Of a stretch of DNA of 22,147 bases, positions 1 to 7,369 are shown piece by piece; positions within the stretch are counted from its first letter, which is position 1; each line of letters begins with the position of its first letter. Location of the stretch: assembly GCA_001804345.1 (NCBI GenBank), contig MHFU01000112.1:1-22147 (forward strand). The letters run 5' to 3'. This DNA is from Omnitrophica bacterium RIFOXYB12_FULL_50_7 (GTDB lineage Bacteria; Omnitrophota; Omnitrophia; Omnitrophales; Aquincolibacteriaceae). The notes beneath the pieces are model-generated. The model was not told where the DNA came from and searched no databases. It saw only the letters and a program-made list of their open reading frames with translations. The position numbers were made by a program, and so were the translations under genes.

Positions 1-622
1 TCAAAAGGACGCCGCTAAAAAAGGCGATCGGCATCTCTTGCCCTCCGAAAAAAGCTTCGCAGATAAAGCAGACCGACATGAAAAGAACGGATGTTTCCGA
101 GTAGCCTTGTTTTTGTTTGAAGAGAATGATTCCGCCGAGGCCAATGCCTAAAAGCGTCCAAACACTACCGTCACCGGCCACAAGCATCGGTTCCGACATA
201 ACTTTGGGAAAACAGAGCTGTAAAAATACGCGCGCCACAAGAAGCGGATGCAAAAGATAGGATCCGGTACCACCGAAGAGTTCTTTAGCAACAAAAACCG
301 CCATAAAAACACCGAGAACCACAACCTCAGAGGGACATCTCGAAGGCATCAGTAGCGAAAAGAGGGCTGCGGCAAGGACTGTTTCGCCATCCCTCAAGCT
401 TTCTTTCTTTTCGAAGAGTTTGGCAGCCAGAAATTCGAACGCGACCGCGCTCACAAGGCAGATCAAAAGAACGCGCAAAATTTCAGCATGTCCGGAAAAA
501 CAAGCCACGACAAGTACCGGCACGAGTGCGATCGCCTGCCCCCAATTCCGCTTAGATAGAGAATCCGCGGAATGAATATGCGGCGGCAGCGTCTTGGAGA
601 AAGAATGTTTCGACTCAGCCAT
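1..622 (-). CDS. rnfD: RnfD/NqrB-family membrane subunit of the Rnf complex (partial, cut by window edge)
   Basis: The frame is open from ATG at 622 to the window edge and gives the first 207 residues. RnfD is an integral-membrane subunit of the ion-pumping ferredoxin:NAD oxidoreductase Rnf. Visible signs are PPHIHSADS near residue 13 (the family's SPHI.S start), several hydrophobic segments, ELFGGTGSYLLHPLLVARVF around 114-133 matching the FGG..xNP..xxR signature, and QLCFP. The start overlaps the end of rnfC by 8 bases, and GGAG lies 6 bases upstream, so the two are translationally coupled. Oddity: at residues 203-207 the sequence reads SGVLL where I would expect the SGAT flavinylation motif of proteobacterial RnfD. 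The alignment there is uncertain because the gene is cut. Confidence 0.88.
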   Translation of the reverse strand, partial: MAESKHSFSKTLPPHIHSADSLSKRNWGQAIALVPVLVVACFSGHAEILRVLLICLVSAVAFEFLAAKLFEKKESLRDGETVLAAALFSLLMPSRCPSEVVVLGVFMAVFVAKELFGGTGSYLLHPLLVARVFLQLCFPKVMSEPMLVAGDGSVWTLLGIGLGGIILFKQKQGYSETSVLFMSVCFICEAFFGGQEMPIAFFSGVLL

Positions 623-2087
623 GAACCGCTCCGCTATGCTGGATAGGCTTTGAAACTGCCTCCGTCTTTGCCTGGGCCCGCGCCAAACGGATCAGCTCCA
701 GCATCGGCCGTTTGGAGGGACAGACATAGCCGCAATTTCCGCATTCGATGCACTCCTCAACATTCCATTCTGTTGCAACCGCAAATTCTTTTTGTTCCGC
801 GGCGAGCGTGATCATCGCGGGCGAAAGCAAAACGGGACAATGATCGACGCAAAAATTGCAACGAATGCACGGCATGGGGGCCCGTTCTTCTTTCGCGACC
901 TCTTTAGGAAGCGCAAGAATAGCATTCGTCCCGGCTATCACGGGAACCTCGGTAGTTCTCTGTGCGACCCCAGCCATGGGTCCGCCCATCAAAATCTTTT
1001 GGGGTTCGCGCATGACCCCTTTGCAGGCATGGATCGCGTCGTGAAAAGAAATTCCAATCGACAGCCAAAGACTCCGCGGCTCGACCACGCATTCTCCGCC
1101 GACGGTCACGACCCTTTCATAAAAAGGTTTCTGTTGCACAACTGCCTCATAGACCGCAAACGCTGTAGAGGCCGGAAAAACAACCGCTCGCTCCTCCTCC
1201 CCCGCAAACCACGTCTGAAGCAACATGCTTTCAAGGCCTTGCGGGTAGAGCGCGGGCACGGTCCGAACTTCTATGTTCTCCCATTTTAAGGAATAGATCT
1301 TGCTTTTGATAAGCTCGATCATCTCGAGATTGCAATCCTCGAGCACAAAAAAGATTTTCTCCGCCTCTAGAACTTTTTTAAGCAACTCCGCGCCTTTTAA
1401 AATTTCCACAGGATGAGACAGGATCAGCACTTGTTCCGAGGTGCTGTAGGGTTCCGGTTCGCAACCGTTAATGATGATCGCCCGTGCTCCAGCATGTCGC
1501 CTGAGCTTGGTGTGAACAGGTTCCATACGAGGGTCCGTGGTCACAAGCCCGGAGTGTTGGAAAATCCTCAAGAGCTCTTCGGCTGAAAAATCGGTCCATC
1601 CTTTACGTATCTCCGCAGGCGAAGGAGATTTGGGCTCTCCCTGCCTCCGGATCTCGATCATCGGGCTCTCCTTACCCAACGCGTCAGGCAGCATCGCGAT
1701 CCTTTCCACGATCCCGGACATCCCAGCATGAAGGCTCACGCCTTCGGGGCCCGCGGGATCTGCCCCGCCATTCATTTTCTTTTGATTAATGGTTGGCGGG
1801 ACGGCCCCAATCTCCGCTACGCTTCGATTGATGGGTATTGGGACCGCTATTTTTTGCCCAATCTGAACGATATCTCCAACGCGCACGCAAGGTAAAGAAG
1901 TTGAGGGAATTGGAACGCGTATTTTTTCGGGGGGGGACGGACGCTTGAGATTCCAGTTTAACAGACTTGCGTCTTTTTTTCTTTCAAGCCGGAGACCTGT
2001 GGACTTTGAGAAGATCAACGGATGTTCCCTTTCATTGCAACCCGGGCACAAAACAGGTTCGTCAAATTTCCAAGAACCAAGCTCCAA
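615..2087 (-). CDS. rnfC: RnfC, 4Fe-4S subunit of Rnf electron transport complex
   Basis: RnfC is the peripheral NADH/ferredoxin-side subunit of the Rnf complex. Two ferredoxin-type motifs near the C-terminus, CIRCNFCVDHCP and CIECGNCGYVCP, would hold two 4Fe-4S clusters. The RnfC/NqrA-type core with VRVGDIVQIGQKIA, IIINGCEPEPY and MGGPMAG is clear. Two oddities stand out. The N-terminus lacks the usual GGxHPP motif and carries CPGC and about 45 unfamiliar residues. Residues about 92-116 are an insertion encoded by a palindromic element (1746-1808), in the loop before the HAGMSGIVERI strand. The proposed start is a TTG lying inside another repeat (2085-2189), with no clear ribosome binding site. 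A TTG at about codon 24 with AAAGGGA upstream is an alternative. rnfD follows with an 8-base overlap. Confidence 0.9.
   Translation of the reverse strand: MELGSWKFDEPVLCPGCNEREHPLIFSKSTGLRLERKKDASLLNWNLKRPSPPEKIRVPIPSTSLPCVRVGDIVQIGQKIAVPIPINRSVAEIGAVPPTINQKKMNGGADPAGPEGVSLHAGMSGIVERIAMLPDALGKESPMIEIRRQGEPKSPSPAEIRKGWTDFSAEELLRIFQHSGLVTTDPRMEPVHTKLRRHAGARAIIINGCEPEPYSTSEQVLILSHPVEILKGAELLKKVLEAEKIFFVLEDCNLEMIELIKSKIYSLKWENIEVRTVPALYPQGLESMLLQTWFAGEEERAVVFPASTAFAVYEAVVQQKPFYERVVTVGGECVVEPRSLWLSIGISFHDAIHACKGVMREPQKILMGGPMAGVAQRTTEVPVIAGTNAILALPKEVAKEERAPMPCIRCNFCVDHCPVLLSPAMITLAAEQKEFAVATEWNVEECIECGNCGYVCPSKRPMLELIRLARAQAKTEAVSKPIQHSGAVHG
1746..1808. repeat. Palindromic element inside rnfC coding sequence
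   Basis: Outer arms GGGGCC (1746-1751) and GGCCCC (1803-1808) enclose inner arms at 1764-1776 and 1788-1800 that pair with 2 mismatches in 13 around an AT-rich loop. The element is in frame and adds about 25 residues (GAVPPTINQKKMNGGADPAG region) to RnfC at a place where the family normally has a short loop. Confidence 0.65.
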
Positions 2088-2189
2088 TAACCAAGACCCA
2101 AAGATGGAATTATTTGAGATTTTAAAATTGTCCGCCAGAGGACGGATCCGCCTTTGGCGGAGAATTTGTATCTTGCTTCTTGGTTATTG
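2085..2189. repeat. Imperfect inverted repeat (MITE-like) between bioD and rnfC
   Basis: The outer arms are 27 bases each, 2085-2111 and 2163-2189, both beginning or ending with CAATAACCAAGA or its complement. An inner pair at 2131-2146 and 2147-2161 is built on TCCGCC..GGCGGA. No protein is encoded. The left arm supplies the proposed first codon of rnfC. The inner core CCGCCAGAGG recurs at 18508-18517. Confidence 0.7.
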
Positions 2190-2217
2190 ATGATTAGGAC
2201 CTGTTCCAGAGGCTTAC

Positions 2218-2955
2218 TTATTGTATCGGAGCCGCATTTTTAGGACCGCCGAGGATTTTATCGATCCGGATGCGCTCCTGAAAAACCTCCTTGAGCTTCC
2301 CGAACTGACAGTTGTCCATGTTAAGCCCGTCGATATCGGGCAGGCTGCCAAGGATCGGAACCCCCGAAAGGTCATGGATGACTCTCGGATTGGTAAGTTC
2401 GGCCAGCGAGTAATTCGTCACGGAAACACGGTTAAAGATAATGCCGCGCACTTCCAGCCCCCGGATCGTGGCCGCATCCACGGTGAGCAGCGTGTGATTG
2501 ATCGCGCCAAGCCCCGCATACGACACAATCACGAGAGGCAATCCCATATCACGAATGAGGTTGGCCACGTAATAATCTTGCTTGAGAGGAACCATAAGCC
2601 CACCCACGCCTTCGACAATAATGAAATCATAGTGTTTCTGCAGTTCACGATAACTCTTGAGGATCTGGGGGACGTCTACTTCCTTTTTTTCAAGCGTGGC
2701 CGCAACGCTCGGCGAAAGAGGATTGCGAAAACGTGACGGGCTCGTGAGCAACGGGTATTCGTTCTGGGCGGCCTCCATCAGGAATGCCGCGTCCTGAGAA
2801 ATAAGCCTTGTGTCGCCACCATAACAACCGGTCGCCACGGGCTTCATCACACCCACTTTTATCCCGCGGTCCCGGAGGACGAGCGCAAGACCGGCGGCCA
2901 CAACTGTTTTTCCGACATCGGTGTCTGTTCCCGTGATGAATATTCCGGCTTTCAT
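2218..2955 (-). CDS. bioD: Dethiobiotin synthetase
   Basis: BioD closes the ureido ring: it uses ATP and CO2 to turn 7,8-diaminopelargonate into dethiobiotin. The protein has 245 residues, the usual size. The P-loop GTDTDVGKT lies at residues 9-17, with VMKPVATG after the first strand and EGVGGLMVPL in the middle, both hallmarks of the family. I chose ATG at 2955 because GAGG lies 6 bases upstream and the protein then begins KAGIFITGTDTD. A longer frame from 2991 would read into the repeat at 2965-3034. It lies downstream of bioA with only that repeat between them, so it is probably in the same transcript. Confidence 0.96.
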   Translation of the reverse strand: MKAGIFITGTDTDVGKTVVAAGLALVLRDRGIKVGVMKPVATGCYGGDTRLISQDAAFLMEAAQNEYPLLTSPSRFRNPLSPSVAATLEKKEVDVPQILKSYRELQKHYDFIIVEGVGGLMVPLKQDYYVANLIRDMGLPLVIVSYAGLGAINHTLLTVDAATIRGLEVRGIIFNRVSVTNYSLAELTNPRVIHDLSGVPILGSLPDIDGLNMDNCQFGKLKEVFQERIRIDKILGGPKNAAPIQ

Positions 2956-2964
2956 AAAAACCTC

Positions 2965-3034
2965 GCACAACGCACAACGCGCAAAGCGCAACGAAAAGGC
3001 TTCTTCGTTGTGCGTTGAGCGTTGCGCGTTGAGC
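2965..3034. repeat. Inverted repeat of CAACGC-type units between bioA and bioD
   Basis: Arms 2965-2995 and 3004-3034 (31 bases each) pair with 5 mismatches around an 8-base spacer. Each arm is made of short CAACGCN-like units. It fills nearly all of the gap between bioA and bioD and would fold into a strong hairpin in the transcript just upstream of the bioD ribosome binding site. Confidence 0.8.
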
Positions 3035-3043
3035 CAATAGCAA

Positions 3044-4489
3044 TCATTCCGTCACTTCCTTTATGGACTCGTAAGTAATATCCAACAGCTTGTTCAGTTC
3101 TCGTTCGCTCATTCCCAGCGGCGGCATGAGCACGATCACCGGTCCCAGGGGCCTCAAGATCGCGCCTTTTTTCCGCGCCCTCTCGATCACGCGAACGCCG
3201 ATCTTTTCCTGGGGCTCAAAGGTCTGTCGCGTCGCCTTGTCCCTGACAAGCTCGATCCCGACCATGACGCCGCATTGCCGGATATCGCCGACGCATTCTA
3301 GCTTATAAAAACCTTCGAGCCGTTTTTTGATGAGCCGGATCCTGGGCTGCAACTTCTCGAGTGTTTTCTGTTTTTCGAAAATTTCAAGATTTGCGATCGC
3401 TACCGCACAAGCCAGCGGGTTGGCGGTGTAAGTATGACCGTGAAAGAATGTTTTAAACTCTTCGTAACGCCCGAGAAACGCTTCGTAAACTTCCTCGGTC
3501 GTAAGCGTCGCGGCCAGTGGAAGATAGCCGCCGGTAATGCCTTTAGCAACCGTCATGATATCCGGCGTCACGTTCTCGTGTTCCGCGGCAAACATCATTC
3601 CGGTCCGCCCAAACCCTGTCGCAACTTCGTCAAAGATCAGAAGCGTATTATACTTTCGCGTCAGCTCTCTGGCACGGGAAATATATCCCTCCGGCTGATC
3701 GATCATCCCGGCGGCACCCTGCATCAGGGGCTCCATCATGAACGCGGCGAGCTCCTCGTGATGTCTCTTGAGAATTTCCTCCATAGCGTTGAGCGATTCG
3801 TTTTTAACTTTTTCCGGGTCGCTGCCCGTTTCCCAACGATAACGGTAAGGCGATGGGATCGCGATCGAATCGAAAAGAAGGGGTTTATAGATCTGATGAA
3901 ACAGATCGATGCCGCCGACGCTCACGGCGCCAAGCGTGTCGCCATGATAAGCATTCACGAGTCTCGCGAATTTTTTCTTCTCGGGATGCCCTTTTTGCGC
4001 CCAATATTGGAACGCCATCTTGAGCGCGATCTCAACAGCCTCGGACCCGGAATCGGAATAAAACACACGGGTAAGACGCTGTTTGTCTTCCCCGGAACCT
4101 TCGCCTTTTTCGTAGGGCAGGTTTAAACCTGCCCTACTGTGTGCTCGAGCATTATTCCCCGGAGCAATTGCGATGAGCTTTTCCGCCAGCTCGATCGCGG
4201 TCGGATGCGTTGCCCCGAGAAACGTGGTGTGGGAAATCTTTTTTAGCTGCCTTTCGATCGCCCGGTCGAGCTCTTTCACCCGATGCCCATGGACATTGCA
4301 CCAAAGCGATGAAACGCCGTCCAGATATTTCCGCCCCTCGGTATCAACCAGATAGCAACCGTCCCCCTTTTCAATGACCGGGAAATCATCCGTCTGCCAG
4401 TCCCGCATCTGCGTAAATGGATGCCAGATATATTTTCTATCTTTCTCGATCCACGCCTGAGTGTTCTTGCTGTTTTTCCAGTTTTTCAT
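3044..4489 (-). CDS. bioA: Adenosylmethionine- or lysine-dependent 8-amino-7-oxononanoate aminotransferase (BioA/BioK type)
   Basis: This is a PLP aminotransferase of class III that converts 8-amino-7-oxononanoate to 7,8-diaminopelargonate. Visible signs are WHPFTQM (22-28), SLWCNVHGH (61-69), FYSDSGSEA, DEVATGFGRTG and the PLP lysine in AKGITGGYLP. The wording around these motifs looks closer to Bacillus BioA/BioK, reported to use lysine as donor, than to E. coli BioA; this is from memory. Residues about 111-138 are an insertion between IAIAPG and LTRVFYSDSG. Its centre is encoded by a perfect 26-base palindrome at 4112-4137. The start follows the Fic gene stop as TGATATG with no good ribosome binding site, so translation is probably coupled to the Fic gene. 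Confidence 0.95.
   Translation of the reverse strand: MKNWKNSKNTQAWIEKDRKYIWHPFTQMRDWQTDDFPVIEKGDGCYLVDTEGRKYLDGVSSLWCNVHGHRVKELDRAIERQLKKISHTTFLGATHPTAIELAEKLIAIAPGNNARAHSRAGLNLPYEKGEGSGEDKQRLTRVFYSDSGSEAVEIALKMAFQYWAQKGHPEKKKFARLVNAYHGDTLGAVSVGGIDLFHQIYKPLLFDSIAIPSPYRYRWETGSDPEKVKNESLNAMEEILKRHHEELAAFMMEPLMQGAAGMIDQPEGYISRARELTRKYNTLLIFDEVATGFGRTGMMFAAEHENVTPDIMTVAKGITGGYLPLAATLTTEEVYEAFLGRYEEFKTFFHGHTYTANPLACAVAIANLEIFEKQKTLEKLQPRIRLIKKRLEGFYKLECVGDIRQCGVMVGIELVRDKATRQTFEPQEKIGVRVIERARKKGAILRPLGPVIVLMPPLGMSERELNKLLDITYESIKEVTE
4112..4137. repeat. Perfect 26-bp palindrome inside bioA
   Basis: The element starts GTAGGGCAGG and is fully self-complementary about TTTAAA. It lies in frame in bioA and encodes the core of a surplus stretch (AGLNLPYEKG region) with no counterpart in other BioA proteins that I can recall. 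Confidence 0.85.
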
Positions 4490-4490
4490 A

Positions 4491-5510
4491 TCAGAGATAA
4501 TAGCGAGCAGCCCGCGCGCGACCTTCCGTTTTTACGATTCCCGCCTTAACAAGCGGCGCCAATAGTTGATGGACCCTGGCGCGGTTAATTTTGAGTTTTT
4601 TGCCGATCTCCGCAGAGCCGACGCCGCTTTGCCCGCGCAAAACACCGAGCAATACCTCCTGCTTGGGAGTGATCGTGATCTTTTCTTTTGAGGGCCGCGC
4701 TAAAGTCCTGATTCTTTCATGGACATCTTCACAAGCCGCCAAGAGTCCCTCGGCAACGTATTCGATCCAGTAAGTCAGGTCCCCATCCAGCTCTCTTGCT
4801 TGCTGGATTTTTTCATAGTAACGGTTCCGGTCTTTTGCGTAGAAATCATCGATCGCGTAAAAATGCCCAGGATCAAAACCCCGCCGGTAGAGAATCCATT
4901 GCGCTCCCGCCCGAGCAACCCGCCCGTTCCCGTCAGAAAAAGGATGGATCGAAACAAGTCGGTGATGGAAAACAGCGCTCGCGATTACGGGATGCACGTC
5001 TGCGCTATTCTTGGTCCAGTCAAGCAACGCCCGCGTCAAGCTTGGCGTTTCAGCCGGCGTTGGGGGCGTATAAACAACACGCCCGCGACCCTCCACAACA
5101 TAATTCGGTTTCTTTTTATAATGTCCAGCCCTCTCTTCACCAAGCAGTTTTTGTGTGATCAAGAGGTGAAGCCTCAAAAGATTCTTCTCATTCAGATCCC
5201 GCCGACTTTGACGAAAAACCCATCGAAGCGCCTTGAGGTAATTGAGCACTTCCATCTTCTGCCGGGCATCGCCCCGAACCTCGCGCTCCTTGCTAAGAGC
5301 CGTCACCTGCTCCAGGGAAAGCTGGTTCCCTTCGATGGCCGTGGAAGAGTGCGTATTTCTTCGCTCCGCCTCCTGTTCCAACCGCAAACGGACCGGGAGC
5401 TGAAGACGGCTTTCAGAGATCGCTGAGGAGATCGTCGCAATCTTTTCAAGCGCGGACAAAAGACGGTTTGTGATTCTGTATCGCGGAGCATCCATAAAAG
5501 AAGTATACAT
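4491..5510 (-). CDS. Fic-domain protein with C-terminal winged helix
   Basis: Fic enzymes transfer AMP or other nucleotide parts to protein hydroxyls. The protein has 339 residues. The core motif HPFSDGNGR lies at 189-197, complete with the catalytic His. The inhibitory motif STAIEGN (56-62) is N-terminal, as in class II Fic proteins, so the enzyme should be self-inhibited. Residues about 278-339 form a winged-helix domain (SAEIGKKLKINRARVHQLL), suggesting DNA binding. ATG 5510 is given; ATG 5495 (MDAPRY) is possible and neither has a clear ribosome binding site. Three direct repeats lie immediately upstream. It ends one base before bioA, so it may affect biotin gene expression. This last point is inference. 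Confidence 0.92.
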   Translation of the reverse strand: MYTSFMDAPRYRITNRLLSALEKIATISSAISESRLQLPVRLRLEQEAERRNTHSSTAIEGNQLSLEQVTALSKEREVRGDARQKMEVLNYLKALRWVFRQSRRDLNEKNLLRLHLLITQKLLGEERAGHYKKKPNYVVEGRGRVVYTPPTPAETPSLTRALLDWTKNSADVHPVIASAVFHHRLVSIHPFSDGNGRVARAGAQWILYRRGFDPGHFYAIDDFYAKDRNRYYEKIQQARELDGDLTYWIEYVAEGLLAACEDVHERIRTLARPSKEKITITPKQEVLLGVLRGQSGVGSAEIGKKLKINRARVHQLLAPLVKAGIVKTEGRARAARYYL

Positions 5511-5511
5511 T

Positions 5512-5544
5512 ATCGTCTAGGTATCGTCTAGGGAATCGTCTAGG
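5512..5544. promoter_or_regulatory. Three direct repeats upstream of the Fic gene (operator candidate)
   Basis: ATCGTCTAGG occurs at 5512-5521, 5523-5532 and 5535-5544, spaced 11 and 12 bases, about one helical turn. On the minus strand this is CCTAGACGAT three times, ending one base from the Fic start codon and taking the place of a ribosome binding site. It looks like a binding array for a regulator, perhaps the winged helix of the Fic protein itself. Confidence 0.6.
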
Positions 5545-5558
5545 TCGGGTCAGGGCAT

Positions 5559-5578
5559 CTTCGGCTACGCTCCCGAAG
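5559..5578. repeat. Short hairpin directly after the MORN-repeat gene
   Basis: CTTCGG and CCGAAG pair across an 8-base loop, beginning at the base after the stop codon of the 5579-6136 gene. There is no T run, so it is more likely a REP-like hairpin than an intrinsic terminator. Confidence 0.4.
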
Positions 5579-6136
5579 CTACTTGCCTCGAATCGTCATC
5601 GTCTTGCCGTCGTATTCCCGGAACAAATTCTCCATCACGCCTTCTCGCCAAACTTCCTCTCTTTGTAACTGCCCACTTTTACTATATTTCTTGGCCAGAC
5701 CGTGCTGTCGCCCGTTCTTGTAAGATTTCTCTTCCTGCAATTGTCCGTTGGCATAATACCACCTCACAAGCCCTTCTCGCATTCCGTTCCTTAAAAATCC
5801 TTCGGACGCAAGCTGTCCGTTCTCGTAATACATTTTAGACCGTCCATCGAGATGCCCATGCTTCCAGGCTTCCTCTCTTTTCAACTGCCCGTTCTCATGA
5901 TAGGCCTTACACGGCCCCTCGACACTTCCCGCCTTGAAAACTTTCTCGTTTCGCAGCTTTCCATTTTCGTAATAGTCCTTTGATAAGCCTTCGCGTCTTC
6001 CGTCCTTGTAAACAACCTCGCTTTTTAATTTCCCGTTTTCATAGTACGATTTGACCGGACCTTCGAGGCTTCCGTTCTTATAAGACCTTTTGCTCTTCAT
6101 CTGTCCGCTCTCGTAATACTCCCGTCCCTTATTCAT
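5579..6136 (-). CDS. MORN/YwqK-type repeat protein
   Basis: The protein has 185 residues and consists almost wholly of about eight repeats of 22-23 residues with the pattern YYENGxLxxE..YKxGxxEG. This is the MORN-like repeat of the YwqK family, often labelled as antitoxin or immunity components, though the biochemical role is mostly unknown. There is no signal peptide, so it is probably cytoplasmic. The start ATG at 6136 follows AGGAAAGGTTGTGGG, which belongs to the leader type shared with other island genes. The last unit is degenerate (VMENLFREYDGK). Confidence 0.85.
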   Translation of the reverse strand: MNKGREYYESGQMKSKRSYKNGSLEGPVKSYYENGKLKSEVVYKDGRREGLSKDYYENGKLRNEKVFKAGSVEGPCKAYHENGQLKREEAWKHGHLDGRSKMYYENGQLASEGFLRNGMREGLVRWYYANGQLQEEKSYKNGRQHGLAKKYSKSGQLQREEVWREGVMENLFREYDGKTMTIRGK

Positions 6137-6151
6137 CCCACAACCTTTCCT
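6137..6151 (-). promoter_or_regulatory. Shared leader / ribosome binding site, copy 1
   Basis: On the minus strand CAGGAAAGGTTGTGGG precedes the ATG at 6136. It resembles the leaders at 7328, 8244, 8783 and 11211. Confidence 0.5.
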
Positions 6152-6180
6152 GTTGTTACTTTGAAGCGGATTTGTCTTTT

Positions 6181-6315
6181 GTAACCGTTCATATACCCAC
6201 TCGTCATCCTGAGGACCTGCTTGCAGGGACGAAGGATCCCGATTTCAGATCCTTCCCTCTGATCTTGCTTTTGCAAGAAAGCACAGAGGTCAGGATGACG
6301 CACTTGAACGGTTAC
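6181..6315. repeat. MITE-like inverted repeat, 135 bp
   Basis: The ends are GTAACCGTTCA (6181) and GAACGGTTAC (6306-6315). Nested arms GTCATCCTGA (6203-6212) and TCAGGATGAC (6290-6299) lie inside, and the centre holds GGATC..GATCC and CTTGC..GCAAG pairs. Open frames across it on both strands are by-products of the symmetry. The element overlaps the 3' end of the small gene at 6290-6454 and supplies its last codons and stop. Confidence 0.75.
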
Positions 6316-6454
6316 TATCTTTTTTCCTCTTCCCCAACACATAACCCAAAAGACCGATCAAAAGGACCCCGCAAACGATAGTCAACCCCTGACAAAACGG
6401 GCAAATTTGTGTTCCGTGGCATTGACAGAGTTTCAGCAGCTCAGAAAAATGCAT
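6290..6454 (-). CDS. Small cysteine-motif membrane protein, 54 residues
   Basis: An excellent ribosome binding site (GGAGGAGGGA) lies directly before ATG 6454. The protein reads MHFSELLKLCQCHG..., with cysteines at 10, 12, 18 and 21 (CxC then CxxC), one hydrophobic segment at about 24-41 and a basic tail GKRKK. The layout suggests a single-span inner-membrane protein with a small metal or redox-active knot; this function is inference. The final residues (SNRSSASS) and the stop come from the MITE-like element, so the original C-terminus was probably different. It lies between two exported or repeat proteins of the island in the same direction. Confidence 0.7.
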   Translation of the reverse strand: MHFSELLKLCQCHGTQICPFCQGLTIVCGVLLIGLLGYVLGKRKKDSNRSSASS

Positions 6455-6538
6455 TCCCTCCTCCTTCCGTCTTCACAGCTTCGTCCTGATGGACAGAGCT
6501 CCGTCCGGTCGAAAAGCGCTCGTTTTTCGTTCGGGGAA

Positions 6539-7327
6539 TCAAAACGATAGTTTGTATTTCGCCTGGGCCGCGGTTTCATCATCATCCGCCCCTCCCCAGG
6601 CTGCGGCATCTTGAGAGTCGTGAATTTGCTGACTCGCCTGGACTCCCACCGTAGCATTTTTAGACATCTTATAATCCACGCCTGCCTTTGCATTCGAAAC
6701 CCGCACGTTGCCCTGGCCTGTGGCATCTTCAACGCCAACATTATAATCCAACTTTTTTTGATCCGCTTCTGCGGGAGAAATTTCTTTCTTCGCTTTCACC
6801 TCGATAGTCAGGGGGTTGGAGGTGAGAATGCCCGAAAGATCCGTCTCAAGGTATTTAGCTCCTGCGCACACCGGAGGATTTTTTACAGTCATGTAGAGGT
6901 TGTAGATTCCCGGAGAAAAATCTTTTTCGATATTAAATCCGGAGAGCCCGCCACACCCGAACCATTCGAGATCTTTAAAGAGAAAGGAACGAATTCCCTG
7001 GGAAGCAATGCTGGCAAACGTATCAAAAGACACCCTTTTTACCTTGGTGAAAAACTGGGATTGAACCACCTCTCCCGTGGCTTTCTTTACAAAAATCTCG
7101 CTCACCCCCCAATATTCCGGGGAATATATTTGAATGGTCTCTTTCGAGTTGTTGTGAACGGACAGCTCAAGATTGATCGGTTCCCCCGCTTCATAAACTT
7201 GCTTATCGGATTTGAGAGTGAGCACCAGCGGTGCGGTTTTGTCGGCCAGCGGCTGCTCCTTTTCCTGGCAATACCCCACTGACGTCACCAAACACAACAC
7301 CGCAATCCCGAATAATATCTTTTTCAT
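6539..7327 (-). CDS. Exported protein with Ig-like domain and outer-membrane-style C-terminus
   Basis: The protein has 262 residues and begins MKKILFGIAVLCLVTSVGYC, a Sec signal peptide. Residues about 30-175 contain LKSDKQVYEAGEPINLELSVHNNS, typical of Ig-like/BsuPI-type beta domains. The last 65 residues alternate polar and hydrophobic positions (GVDYKMSKNATVGVQASQ) and end in Phe (AKYKLSF), like the final strands of an outer-membrane barrel, though there are too few for a whole barrel. I chose ATG 7327 rather than the GTG at 7333, because the GTG is part of the shared leader. The family is not one I recognise. It may be surface associated. Confidence 0.75.
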   Translation of the reverse strand: MKKILFGIAVLCLVTSVGYCQEKEQPLADKTAPLVLTLKSDKQVYEAGEPINLELSVHNNSKETIQIYSPEYWGVSEIFVKKATGEVVQSQFFTKVKRVSFDTFASIASQGIRSFLFKDLEWFGCGGLSGFNIEKDFSPGIYNLYMTVKNPPVCAGAKYLETDLSGILTSNPLTIEVKAKKEISPAEADQKKLDYNVGVEDATGQGNVRVSNAKAGVDYKMSKNATVGVQASQQIHDSQDAAAWGGADDDETAAQAKYKLSF

Positions 7328-7366
7328 TTCCACAACCCCCGCTTCTGTTCCCGCGCTTCCTTCAAA
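7328..7366 (-). promoter_or_regulatory. Shared leader, copy 2
   Basis: On the minus strand GAAGGAAG..CAGAAGC is followed by GGGGGTTGTGGAA and then ATG. It aligns along about 39 bases with the leader at 8783-8821, with 8 differences including one single-base gap. Confidence 0.6.
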
Positions 7367-7369
7367 AAT

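Noticed and set aside
6133..6381. Two 69-residue frames on opposite strands
   Set aside because: Both arise from the symmetric MITE-like repeat and have no ribosome binding site.
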